The notes below the pieces were generated by a model. It saw only the letters and a program-made list of their open reading frames with translations. It made no database searches and was not told where the DNA came from. Below are positions 1-5,944 of a stretch of 26,473 nt of DNA, one piece after another. How positions within the stretch are numbered: the first letter of the stretch is position 1; every line of letters begins with the position of its first letter. Origin of the DNA: JAKFWI01 sp050246435. Lineage in GTDB: Bacteria > Pseudomonadota > Alphaproteobacteria > Caulobacterales > Aquidulcibacteraceae. A program made the position numbers and the translations under genes. The DNA lies in NCBI GenBank assembly GCA_050246435.1, contig JBFWWB010000021.1:1-26473 (forward strand), in the 5' to 3' direction.

Positions 1-81
1 TTCGTAAAAAGACAAATCTTACAACGGCTTAGGAAACGTCTGGCAACAACATCTAGTATGCGGCAACATCGAAGGGGGCGG
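1..81. other. AT-rich flank left of the tRNA fragment, possible end of an integrated element
   Basis: The first 60 bases hold about 23 G/C (roughly 38%), against well over 60% for most of the window. No gene can be supported here. The change in composition stops where a truncated tRNA gene begins, as expected at the end of a foreign element inserted in a tRNA gene. That the element lies to the left is inference; only its last bases would be inside the window. Confidence 0.35.
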
Positions 82-126
82 CTCCGAAGGCAGAGGTCAC
101 AGGTTCGAATCCTGTCGGGTGCGCCA
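82..126 (+). pseudogene. 3' fragment of tRNA-Arg(CCG), probable att site
   Basis: From 82 the sequence reads as the 3' half of a tRNA: anticodon loop CTCCGAA (82-88, anticodon CCG), 3' anticodon stem GGCAG (89-93), variable loop AGGTC, T stem ACAGG/CCTGT around loop TTCGAAT (99-115), 3' acceptor strand CGGGTGC (116-122), discriminator G and encoded CCA (124-126). This closely resembles alphaproteobacterial tRNA-Arg(CCG) genes as I recall them. The 5' half is absent: no CTGCC precedes the loop and no GCACCCG acceptor strand lies upstream. It cannot fold into a tRNA. A duplicate running from anticodon loop to CCA is the typical attR left by tyrosine recombinases that target tRNA genes. Confidence 0.75.
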
Positions 127-164
127 CTTTCCCCGCTGGCGCTACGCCTGCGCCGGCGGCGCGC

Positions 165-419
165 TCATTCCGCCGATAAGAAGAGGCTTTTCAACTCATC
201 CGGCGGCAGCAATTCCAGCTGCCCCTCTGCTGCGATCCGCTCGTGGCGCTCGCCGTCGCCCTTAATGCGGTACAGCGGCATATTGTGCTCCACCGGCATG
301 CGTCGCAAAACGGTGAAGCCGGATGCGGCCGACGGCTGCAATCGGCTCGCCCGCATGCGAACACGCTCGCCCACGTCAAAGACATGCTCGCGCGACTGCG
401 CTTTGCCGGACCGCTTCAC
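165..419 (-). CDS. Conserved hypothetical protein, 84 aa
   Basis: This encodes a small soluble protein of no known function. It has a segment FDVGERVRM, then FTVLRRMP and a YRIKGDGERHERIAAEGQL stretch, a layout I recall from short uncharacterised proteins in Rhizobiales and relatives. The start is GTG at 419-417, which overlaps the TGA of the preceding minus-strand frame in the form GTGA, so the two genes would be translationally coupled. No signal peptide or membrane segment is visible. The gene lies 38 bp from the tRNA-Arg fragment, so it could belong either to a mobile element or to the original chromosome. Confidence 0.65.
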   Translation of the reverse strand: MKRSGKAQSREHVFDVGERVRMRASRLQPSAASGFTVLRRMPVEHNMPLYRIKGDGERHERIAAEGQLELLPPDELKSLFLSAE

Positions 420-742
420 CGCGCCGTCTCGTTGCGTATGCCGAGCGCGACGCCAAGAGCGAATTCGAGGGTCATCTCATCAAGATCCGAGGCTTGCCGC
501 AGGGCGCGCGCCACCACGCCATGAACGACAAGATGCCTCTCGTTGACATCGTCCAGATGGGCTTCGGCGATCTCCATCAGCCTCCCGCCATGCTCGACGA
601 TGCGGACATTGCGCCGCGCTAGTGTTTCAGTGTTCAGCAAATGCGCGCTCCAACGCCGCGCGCGCTGCCTAGCCGCCGGCTTATTCTTCCAATTGTCTTG
701 ATCGCCGAGACATAGCACATCGCAGGGCGTGCCGCACACCAA
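416..742 (-). CDS. Hypothetical protein, up to 108 aa, start uncertain
   Basis: I do not recognise this family. The C-terminal ~75 residues, from LNTETLARRN to the end, are acidic/basic balanced and protein-like, while the first 30 residues look less convincing. The longest frame opens with TTG at 742; a TTG at 640 in the same frame gives a 75-residue product that may be the real one. Its TGA overlaps the GTG start of the next gene by four bases, which is the main reason to believe it. Both neighbouring starts are non-ATG, so the pair may be weakly expressed or decaying. Confidence 0.4.
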   Translation of the reverse strand: MVCGTPCDVLCLGDQDNWKNKPAARQRARRWSAHLLNTETLARRNVRIVEHGGRLMEIAEAHLDDVNERHLVVHGVVARALRQASDLDEMTLEFALGVALGIRNETAR

Positions 743-828
743 TTTGTTTCAAACGCGTCCACGCGCAGCCGGCGCCTTGATATGCCGATAATCCGCCCCA
801 TTTAAACAGTTCGTCGGAAGGAGCGGCC

Positions 829-1083
829 GTGTCGCTGGAAGAACGCGTTCCAGACCTCTCCGACAAGGAGCTCGAGCGCTTGTACGCGAACGCGATTCGC
901 CTTGCTCAATCTGGAACCGATAGGCAGCGCGTGGACGCGGAACGTCTCCTTCCTCTTATCGGCGCGACACTAGAAGAGCGGCGCAGCGAGAGTGTCGCGA
1001 AGGCGGAAGCACTCAGGGCTGAAACCAAGCGTGCGCGCATGGCGGCCGCGGGCAAACAGAATCGTCAAAAATCCGGCGGCTGA
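829..1083 (+). CDS. Conserved hypothetical protein, 84 aa
   Basis: The product is a short, highly charged, probably helical protein. The N-terminal part, VPDLSDKELERLYANAIRLA, followed by ERLLPLIGATLEERR, matches a pattern I recall from small uncharacterised alphaproteobacterial proteins; no function is known to me. The start is GTG at 829, six bases after a strong GGAAGGAG ribosome-binding site (816-823). The C-terminal tail is rich in Lys, Arg and Gln. The next gene begins 34 bp downstream on the same strand with its own ribosome-binding site, so the two may be co-transcribed. Confidence 0.7.
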   Translation: MSLEERVPDLSDKELERLYANAIRLAQSGTDRQRVDAERLLPLIGATLEERRSESVAKAEALRAETKRARMAAAGKQNRQKSGG

Positions 1084-1117
1084 TGCGCACGCGCGCCTGA
1101 CTTGGAGGTCGCCTGTC

Positions 1118-1321
1118 ATGGCGAAAAGAAAGCGCAAATTGCGCGCGTACAAGATCACAGTAAGCAAGGAAGCAAAGCGTGAGGTCTATCTGATTTCCGT
1201 CTTCCTTCAGGCTGATGCCGTGAGCAAGGCGCACGCGCGGTTTCACGCGGCGCACGGCACAAGTCTCTACCAGCAGGCCAGTGATACCCTGGCGACGGCG
1301 GTCGAGGAATTGGACGGCTGA
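1118..1321 (+). CDS. Hypothetical protein, 67 aa
   Basis: This is a small basic protein starting MAKRKRKLRAYKITVSKEAK and continuing into a helical C-terminus ending VEELDG. I do not recognise a family. The frame is open further upstream to 992, but the ATG at 1118 is preceded by TTGGAGG at 1103-1109, and the extra upstream residues overlap the end of the preceding gene, so I chose the internal start. The basic N-terminus could bind nucleic acid, but that is a guess. Confidence 0.55.
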   Translation: MAKRKRKLRAYKITVSKEAKREVYLISVFLQADAVSKAHARFHAAHGTSLYQQASDTLATAVEELDG

Positions 1322-1385
1322 ACCGATGCGGACGGCGCATGCAAGACATTGCCGCCAGAACCGCCCGCAAAAGGGAGTGCGTAAG

Positions 1386-1472
1386 GTGCGCATCGTACGT
1401 GGCGACGGCCGCCAACTGACGACGCTCAAGCGCGCGTTCGAGCAATTGTGCGAAGTCATGGTTTTCGCGTGA
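1386..1472 (+). CDS. Possible 28-residue peptide or gene remnant
   Basis: A short frame with GTG start at 1386 and a GGGAG sequence nine bases upstream reads VRIVRGDGRQLTTLKRAF and then a short hydrophobic end. The frame continues upstream without a good start. It may be a remnant of a longer gene or chance; nothing else explains the 1322-1515 gap. Confidence 0.2.
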   Translation: MRIVRGDGRQLTTLKRAFEQLCEVMVFA

Positions 1473-1515
1473 ACATGCCGGCGTCTGTATATCGAGTTGT
1501 TCAGACGCGGACAGA

Positions 1516-1746
1516 ATGCCGATAGGCACCGTGACGAGCTTCGATCGGCGCAAGGGAGTCGGCATCGTGACGCCTGCGGATGGGTCGGACGAGATATCTT
1601 TACACGTCAGTGAAGTGGAGCGTTCGGGGTTGTCGCGTGTCGAGGTGGGCGACCACATCTATTTCGAGCGAAGAGTACATGCCGGACGGCATACTGTGTT
1701 CGCCGTCAACATCAGCCTCATCGCAAGCAGCCGAACGAAACCGTGA
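1516..1746 (+). CDS. Cold-shock-domain protein, divergent, 76 aa
   Basis: This is a single cold-shock (OB-fold) domain expected to bind single-stranded RNA or DNA. It opens GTVTSFDRRKGVGIVTPADG, aligning with the CspA pattern GTVKWFN..KGFGFI.P.DG: the RNP1 core is KGVGIV (residues 13-18) and RNP2 is EISLHVS (26-32), followed by VEVGDHIYFE. Several aromatic residues that stack on nucleic acid in CspA (Trp/Phe in KWFN, KGFGF, VFVH) are replaced by aliphatic ones. Binding may therefore be weak or altered, which sets it apart from housekeeping Csps. Its length is normal for the family. No strong ribosome-binding site is seen before the ATG at 1516. Confidence 0.8.
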   Translation: MPIGTVTSFDRRKGVGIVTPADGSDEISLHVSEVERSGLSRVEVGDHIYFERRVHAGRHTVFAVNISLIASSRTKP

Positions 1747-1795
1747 CAAGCGCCGATAGCGAGGCCGGCGATACCGCAGGAAAGGGAATATCGCC

Positions 1796-1888
1796 ATGAG
1801 CCGTCGTTTATCCTGGTGGCAGGCCACGCTGCTTCTCGGCGTCACCGCCTTGGGGGTCGCCTATCTCGGCGGCATCTTGAGAAACTAG
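1796..1888 (+). CDS. Small single-pass membrane protein, 30 aa
   Basis: A 30-codon gene starts at ATG 1796 behind an AGGAAAGGG stretch (about 1778-1786) and ends with TAG at 1886-1888. The product begins MSRRLSWW and then has one hydrophobic helix of about 18 residues (positions 10-27) followed by LRN. The basic N-terminus before the helix suggests an N-in orientation. It lies 49 bp after the cold-shock-like gene on the same strand. Function unknown; very short ORFs of this kind are often missed in annotation. Confidence 0.45.
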   Translation: MSRRLSWWQATLLLGVTALGVAYLGGILRN

Positions 1889-1933
1889 GGTCTCACCCGC
1901 GATGTCAGGTGGCGCGATGCGCCAACGCGCGCT

Positions 1934-2401
1934 TCACGCGCCGCGGAAAAGCGTCGCGAGCAGATAGCCGCCCAGCACGCAGGCCATGAAAAGGTCGCTC
2001 GCCATCGCCGCCACGCGCGTGGCCGTGCGCTCGCGCGCGGCCAGATGCTTCCAGCCGGCGAGCGCGAAATAAAGCCCGCCGGCCAGGGCTGCCGGCGGCG
2101 TCCAGCCCGGCAACAGCGCGAACACGCCCAGCAGCGCCAAAGCGAGATTGGCGAAGCCTAATTCGCGCACGATCGGATGCACGCGCTCATCCTCGATCTC
2201 GAAGATGTCGCGCGTGGTCGAGGCGGTGTTGAAGGCCTGGCTGAAACCGGTGAGGCCCAGCCGTGCGCCGAGCGCCCAAAACGCAAACCATTTGCCGGTG
2301 AGCGCAATCAGGTCCGCGCTGGTGTGCAGCCAGGCCGTCTCCGCCAGAATGCAGGCCAGCGGCAAAACCAGCAGAAAGAGCGCGAGGACGGCGTAATACA
2401 T
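1934..2401 (-). CDS. DUF6790-like integral membrane protein, 155 aa
   Basis: This is a small membrane protein with about four hydrophobic helices: residues 2-21, 37-55 (WFAFWALGARLGL), roughly 83-115, and 130-152. The loop after helix 2 carries FNTASTTRDIFEIEDE and then VRELGFANLALALLG, features I associate with the DUF6790 family. No enzymatic motif is visible and the role is unknown. The ATG at 2401 is preceded on the minus strand by a GAGGGGG ribosome-binding site. It is divergent from the crotonase at 2490, so the 88 bp between them should hold both promoters. Confidence 0.7.
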   Translation of the reverse strand: MYYAVLALFLLVLPLACILAETAWLHTSADLIALTGKWFAFWALGARLGLTGFSQAFNTASTTRDIFEIEDERVHPIVRELGFANLALALLGVFALLPGWTPPAALAGGLYFALAGWKHLAARERTATRVAAMASDLFMACVLGGYLLATLFRGA

Positions 2402-2489
2402 GCCGCCCCCTCGTAAAGGGCTTCGCGTGCGGGCAAAAGCGCATCGACAATAGCGTATTGACCGCTACACTGCGCCAAGGGAGGAAGGC

Positions 2490-3260
2490 ATGAGCGAGGT
2501 TTTGTTGCAGAAGCGCGAGGGCCGCGTGCTGCTGCTCACGTTCAATCGGCCGGAAAAGCTGAACGCGTTGTCTTCCGCGCTGCGGCGCGCGCTGCATGAC
2601 GCCTTGATCGCGGCGAACGACGACGACGGGATCGGCGCGATCGTGCTGACTGGAGCGGGCGAGCGCGCCTTCACCGCCGGCATGGATCTGACGGAAGCCG
2701 CCGAACGCCGCGGCGCGCCCGCCGCGCCGGAGGAAAACCCCCAGCTCGCCATCGCCCAATGCCGCAAGCCGATCATCGTGGCGGTGAACGGGCTCTGCAT
2801 CACTGGCGGCATGGAATTGATGCTGTGCTGCGACATCATCATCGCCTCGCGCGCGGCGAAATTCGCCGACACGCATGTGCGTGTCGGTCTGCTGCCGGGC
2901 TGGGGCATTTCGCAGCGGCTCTCGCGCCAGATCGGGCCGCAGCGCGCGAAGGAGATATCGCTCTCCGGCAACTTCATCGATGCGCAGCGCGCGTTCGATC
3001 TGGGCCTCATCAACCGCGTGGTGGAGCCTGCCGAGCTGATCTCCACGGCCATGGCTTTGGCGAAGGATATCGCCGAGGCGGACACGCGCACAGTGCTGGA
3101 ATACAAGCGCCTGATCGACGACGGCTTCGCGATGACGCTGGAGGACGGCCTGAAGCTGGAGCGAGAACGCGGGCGCGCATTCAGCGCCGGGCTGACAGCT
3201 GATCATTTCGTGCGCGCGAAGGAAAATGCCAGCCGCAAGAACCGCACGCAGGCAGGTTAG
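2490..3260 (+). CDS. Enoyl-CoA hydratase/isomerase family protein (crotonase), 256 aa
   Basis: Crotonase-fold acyl-CoA enzyme, cytoplasmic, likely hydrating, isomerising or hydrolysing an enoyl- or acyl-CoA. The N-terminal strand has TFNRPEKLNALS; the oxyanion-hole segments are FTAGMDL (61-67) and LCITGGMELMLCCD (102-115). The first catalytic glutamate is present at Glu109. The position of the second, Glu164 in rat hydratase, reads THVRVGLLPGWG with His129 in its place, so a plain syn-hydration mechanism is doubtful. I recall this TH-R-G-L-PGWG variant from a recurring crotonase subgroup with unclear substrates. The ATG at 2490 follows GGGAGGAAGG. It converges on the deacetylase gene with only 10 bp between stops. 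Confidence 0.9.
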   Translation: MSEVLLQKREGRVLLLTFNRPEKLNALSSALRRALHDALIAANDDDGIGAIVLTGAGERAFTAGMDLTEAAERRGAPAAPEENPQLAIAQCRKPIIVAVNGLCITGGMELMLCCDIIIASRAAKFADTHVRVGLLPGWGISQRLSRQIGPQRAKEISLSGNFIDAQRAFDLGLINRVVEPAELISTAMALAKDIAEADTRTVLEYKRLIDDGFAMTLEDGLKLERERGRAFSAGLTADHFVRAKENASRKNRTQAG

Positions 3261-3283
3261 AGGCTGCTCGTCAGCCCGCCTGC
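3252..3283. terminator. Two-tier hairpin at a convergent gene junction
   Basis: Between two convergent stop codons there is an inner perfect stem GGCTG/CAGCC (3262-3266 with 3272-3276) and an outer pair GCAGG/CCTGC (3252-3256 with 3279-3283). There is no T-run, so it is at best a weak or factor-assisted bidirectional terminator. The structure overlaps the end of both genes. Confidence 0.3.
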
Positions 3284-4095
3284 TTCAGAATGAACTCCGC
3301 CATTTCATCGTGACGGGCGAACCAGACGTCACCCGCCTTGCCGTAATGGGTGAGGATTTCATCGAGCATCGCGGCCATCATCGGCCGGCCGCCGAAATGG
3401 GTATGCATCGTGAGATTGATGATTTCCGCGCGCCCGCTGCGGCGCAGGAAATCGTAGGTGTCGAGATAGACGTTTAGGAAATCGCGCGGGCTGCCGCGCA
3501 GCACGCGGTTATCCGTGAAATCGCTGTGCATCAGGGCGACGAGCGGGCCCTTTGGCGTTTGCACGATGTAGGGCAGATCGGTGTCGTTATAGTCGCCGTG
3601 CCACGTGTAGCCGAGTTCGGCGAGGATTGCGGCGGTGTTGGCGGTGGGCGTCATCCGCGGGCTGGCCCAGCCGACCGGACGCTTGCCCGTGGCCTTGGCG
3701 ATGATGTCGCCGCATTGCACGATCACTTCGCGTTCGCGCTCGGGCGGCAGGTACGCCACCAGCAGATCCTGCGTGTAGGAATGGCCGGCGATCTCGTGGC
3801 CGCGCTCGACCAGCATCTTGATGGAGTCCGGATAGCGCTCGACCGCGCGCGCATTGACGGCGAAGGTGCCCTTCACCTTGTGCGCGGCCAGCACGTCGGC
3901 CAGACGCCACACGCCGGTTTCCCCGCCATACTCGGCCCAGGAAATGCCCTGCAGATCGATCACGCCTTCGCGCAGCGGACTCGCCATCGGCGAATAGGGC
4001 GGTGATTTTCCCTCCGGCCACGTCTCGTACATCACGGTGACGATCACGGCGATCTTGCCGCCGTTGGGCCAGGCCTGAATTTTCGGGGTTTTCAT
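3271..4095 (-). CDS. Polysaccharide deacetylase (NodB) family hydrolase, PuuE/imidase-like, 274 aa
   Basis: Cytoplasmic NodB-fold amidohydrolase; no signal peptide is seen, so cell-wall sugar is an unlikely substrate. The order of motifs fits the PuuE allantoinase/cyclic imide hydrolase branch: MYETWPEG near residues 22-29, YGGETGVWRL (56-65), GHEIAGHSYTQD (99-110, putative metal ligands His100 and His105), ASPRMTPT (144-151) and THTHFGG-type motif at 229-236 (His231, His233). Length is normal for this branch. The ATG at 4095-4093 overlaps the tautomerase stop as TGATG, so it is translationally coupled and the last gene of a four-gene operon. Membership in that operon suggests it opens a cyclic amide or imide, or removes an acyl group from an intermediate. 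The exact substrate is unknown. Confidence 0.85.
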   Translation of the reverse strand: MKTPKIQAWPNGGKIAVIVTVMYETWPEGKSPPYSPMASPLREGVIDLQGISWAEYGGETGVWRLADVLAAHKVKGTFAVNARAVERYPDSIKMLVERGHEIAGHSYTQDLLVAYLPPEREREVIVQCGDIIAKATGKRPVGWASPRMTPTANTAAILAELGYTWHGDYNDTDLPYIVQTPKGPLVALMHSDFTDNRVLRGSPRDFLNVYLDTYDFLRRSGRAEIINLTMHTHFGGRPMMAAMLDEILTHYGKAGDVWFARHDEMAEFILKQAG

Positions 4096-4286
4096 CAGCG
4101 CCCGCGTTCCTTGGCGGTTTTGCCGCCGATGCCCCAATCGGTGGAGGGAACCTCCGTGATGATCACGCGCACCGTTTCGATCGGCGCGTCCAGCGTGGTG
4201 GAGATCGCCTCGGAAACCGCCGCGATCATCGCGCGCTTCTTCTCGTCGTCGCGCCCCTTGATGAGATGGACGATGGCTACGGGCAT
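4095..4286 (-). CDS. 4-oxalocrotonate tautomerase, 63 aa
   Basis: Small tautomerase that in known pathways converts 2-hydroxymuconate to 2-oxo-3-hexenedioate, with the N-terminal proline as general base. After removal of Met the product is 62 residues, the canonical length. In mature numbering, Pro1, Arg11 (KGR), Arg39 (TVRVI) and the GIGG turn are present; Phe50 of the Pseudomonas enzyme is replaced by Trp50 (TDWGIGG). The start at 4286 has GGAGGG a few bases upstream. It lies 11 bp after the hydratase/decarboxylase gene and shares one base with the deacetylase gene downstream, so it is clearly in an operon. The neighbouring decarboxylase-family gene supports a ring meta-cleavage type pathway. 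Confidence 0.92.
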   Translation of the reverse strand: MPVAIVHLIKGRDDEKKRAMIAAVSEAISTTLDAPIETVRVIITEVPSTDWGIGGKTAKERGR

Positions 4287-4297
4287 GCGGCCCTCCG

Positions 4298-5056
4298 TTA
4301 CGCGAAACGGGCGTCGAGCACGCCCAGCCTGTCGAATTCCACGCGCACGCTGTCGCCCGGATTGACAAAGATCGCATCCGTGAGCGCGCCGGCAAGCACG
4401 ACATGGCCGGCCTTGAGCGGGCGATCGAGTTCGGCCGCGCGCTTGGCGAGCCAAGTCAGCGCCTCCCACGGATCGCCAAGGATCGCCGCGCCGGAGGCGG
4501 TGGCGACCGGCTCGCCGTTTTTCGAATAGACCATGCCGACGAGGCGCAGATCGTAATCGCCCATCGGCGTTTCCGGTCCCAGCACTACGCGCGACGCAGA
4601 CGTGTTGTCGGCGATCACGTCGGCCAGGCCGAATTTGAAATTCTTGTAGCGGCTGTCGATGATCTCCAGCGCCGGCATCACCGTCGCCACCGCGGCGCGC
4701 GCCTGCGCAATGGTGGCGGCGCCAGTCAGATCCTTGCCGAGGCGGAAGGCGATTTCCGGCTCCGCGCGGGGATGGATGAGCGGGGCGCACTCGACCGTGC
4801 CGCCGTTGGGCACGACAGTGGAAGCCAGCAAGTGGCCCATGATCGGCTGCAGCACGCCCATCGTCTGCTGCTTGGCCTTGCTGGTGAGGCCGGTCTTGAG
4901 GCCGACGATCTTGTCGCCCTTGGCGAGCTTATCGGCGATGGCCTCGAATTGCAGGCGATAGGCTTCGTCCTCGCTGACCTTGCCTTCCGGATCGATGCGG
5001 TCGACTTCGCGGCGTTCGCGTTCGGCGGCGAGAAGATATGCAGTCCTGGAGTCCAT
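4298..5056 (-). CDS. 2-keto-4-pentenoate hydratase / 4-oxalocrotonate decarboxylase family protein, 252 aa
   Basis: Metal-dependent FAH-superfamily-like enzyme of the MhpD/DmpH/DmpE group. In meta-cleavage routes these either decarboxylate 4-oxalocrotonate or hydrate 2-hydroxypenta-2,4-dienoate. Visible family features are IVGLKTGLTSKAKQQTMGV (about 50-68), a PRAEPEIAFRLGKDL segment with the metal-binding acidic residues, PALEIIDSRYKNFKFGLADV with ADNTSA after it, and GDPWEALTWLA. Length is normal (~250-265). The position directly before a canonical 4-oxalocrotonate tautomerase favours decarboxylase, but hydratase cannot be excluded by eye. The start lies 3 bp after the hydrolase stop, with GAGG inside the end of that gene. 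Confidence 0.88.
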   Translation of the reverse strand: MDSRTAYLLAAERERREVDRIDPEGKVSEDEAYRLQFEAIADKLAKGDKIVGLKTGLTSKAKQQTMGVLQPIMGHLLASTVVPNGGTVECAPLIHPRAEPEIAFRLGKDLTGAATIAQARAAVATVMPALEIIDSRYKNFKFGLADVIADNTSASRVVLGPETPMGDYDLRLVGMVYSKNGEPVATASGAAILGDPWEALTWLAKRAAELDRPLKAGHVVLAGALTDAIFVNPGDSVRVEFDRLGVLDARFA

Positions 5057-5059
5057 CGT

Positions 5060-5803
5060 TTACCTCGCCGTGGCCAAAAATTCGCGGATGATCGCGTAGC
5101 TTTCCTGCGGCGCCGTGTTCATCACGGCGGTTTCCGTCTTCGGCCTGATCCAAAGCCAGGAGCCGGCGATCTTCTGATGCAATTCGAAGCAATGCGCCAG
5201 CGGGTGCACGATTTCGCGTGCGTCGCCGCGGAAGATCAACGTGGGGACTTTGATGTCCTTCGCCGTCTCACGGACGTTCAAATAATCTTGCAGGTCCTGC
5301 TGATTGCGGATCTTCATGTAGTTGACGGCCACTTGGCGCCAGTTGTCGCCGTGCATGGCCTGGCGACGCGCCTGCTCGGCGGCGGGCAGATCGTCCATGT
5401 TGCCGAGATTCATGTTGAGCGCGGCGTTGGTGTCGGCCTGCATCCCGATGATCGGCAGCTCCAGCAGAAGGCTTTGCACGTAGGAGGGGTGATCCACCGC
5501 CATGCGCAGCGCCACGCGCGAGCCGAGGCTGATGCCGTGAATGTGCGCGCGCTTGACGCCAAGATGATCGAGCAGGGCTTTCAGATCGTCGACCCAGGCG
5601 CTGGGCGGCAGCTGATCCACATGCGCGCTTTGGCCCATGCCGCGCAGATCGGGCACGATCACGCGATGTGTGGCGGAAAGCTCGTGCGCATGATCCATGA
5701 GCGACACGCCGGATTGCGCCGCGCCGTGAATGAGAACGAGCGGTTCGCCCTTGCCCACATCTTCCCAGTGGTGCGCGTGGCCGTTCAACGTCGCCGTGGG
5801 CAT
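5060..5803 (-). CDS. Alpha/beta-hydrolase-fold protein, 247 aa, apparently lacking the catalytic His
   Basis: Cytoplasmic alpha/beta-hydrolase related to meta-cleavage-product and ester hydrolases. Strand beta3 and the oxyanion region read PLVLIHGAAQSG (21-32), then VIVPDLRGMGQS (48-59), and the nucleophile elbow is HGISLGS with Ser92. Asp194 lies in LIFRGDAREIV, where the acid residue or a helper is expected. After the last strand (SWLWIR) the usual GxGH-----E-P is replaced by PKTETAVMNTAPQESY, so no His occupies the catalytic position (residues 225-226 are Thr-Ala). It may thus use another His, or be a non-hydrolytic fold. First gene of the four-gene operon, with a perfect palindrome 57 bp upstream. 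Confidence 0.85.
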   Translation of the reverse strand: MPTATLNGHAHHWEDVGKGEPLVLIHGAAQSGVSLMDHAHELSATHRVIVPDLRGMGQSAHVDQLPPSAWVDDLKALLDHLGVKRAHIHGISLGSRVALRMAVDHPSYVQSLLLELPIIGMQADTNAALNMNLGNMDDLPAAEQARRQAMHGDNWRQVAVNYMKIRNQQDLQDYLNVRETAKDIKVPTLIFRGDAREIVHPLAHCFELHQKIAGSWLWIRPKTETAVMNTAPQESYAIIREFLATAR

Positions 5804-5859
5804 CGTGCCTCCCCTTGTTCTGATGCAAAGCGGCGCCGCGGAAAACGCCGGTTGACGCA

Positions 5860-5873
5860 GCGTTCTAGAACGC
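5860..5873. promoter_or_regulatory. Perfect 14-bp palindrome upstream of the hydrolase operon
   Basis: GCGTTCTAGAACGC is a perfect inverted repeat with no spacer, centred about 63 bp upstream of the hydrolase start. CTAG is a rare tetranucleotide in many bacteria, and the site stands in a non-coding gap of 141 bp, so it is a fair candidate operator for a dimeric repressor or activator. No regulator gene is adjacent. Confidence 0.4.
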
Positions 5874-5944
5874 AGCCGCGCGGCTGACCAGTAGGGCGCC
5901 TCCAGCCGAAGAAATCGTCGCCGCCGGCGCCCCTGTAGCGCGGG

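Noticed and set aside
82..126. tmRNA 3' end as an alternative for the tRNA-like fragment
   Set aside because: The anticodon-stem remnant, CTCCGAA loop and variable loop match a normal tRNA-Arg; no tag-peptide region or tmRNA pseudoknots are seen upstream.
58..546. Open frame running through the tRNA-Arg fragment
   Set aside because: Its Arg/Ser-rich translation spans a tRNA segment and an opposing gene; not a credible protein.
4403..5887. Plus-strand open frame of ~490 codons opposite the catabolic operon
   Set aside because: Crosses three well-supported minus-strand genes and lacks protein-like composition.
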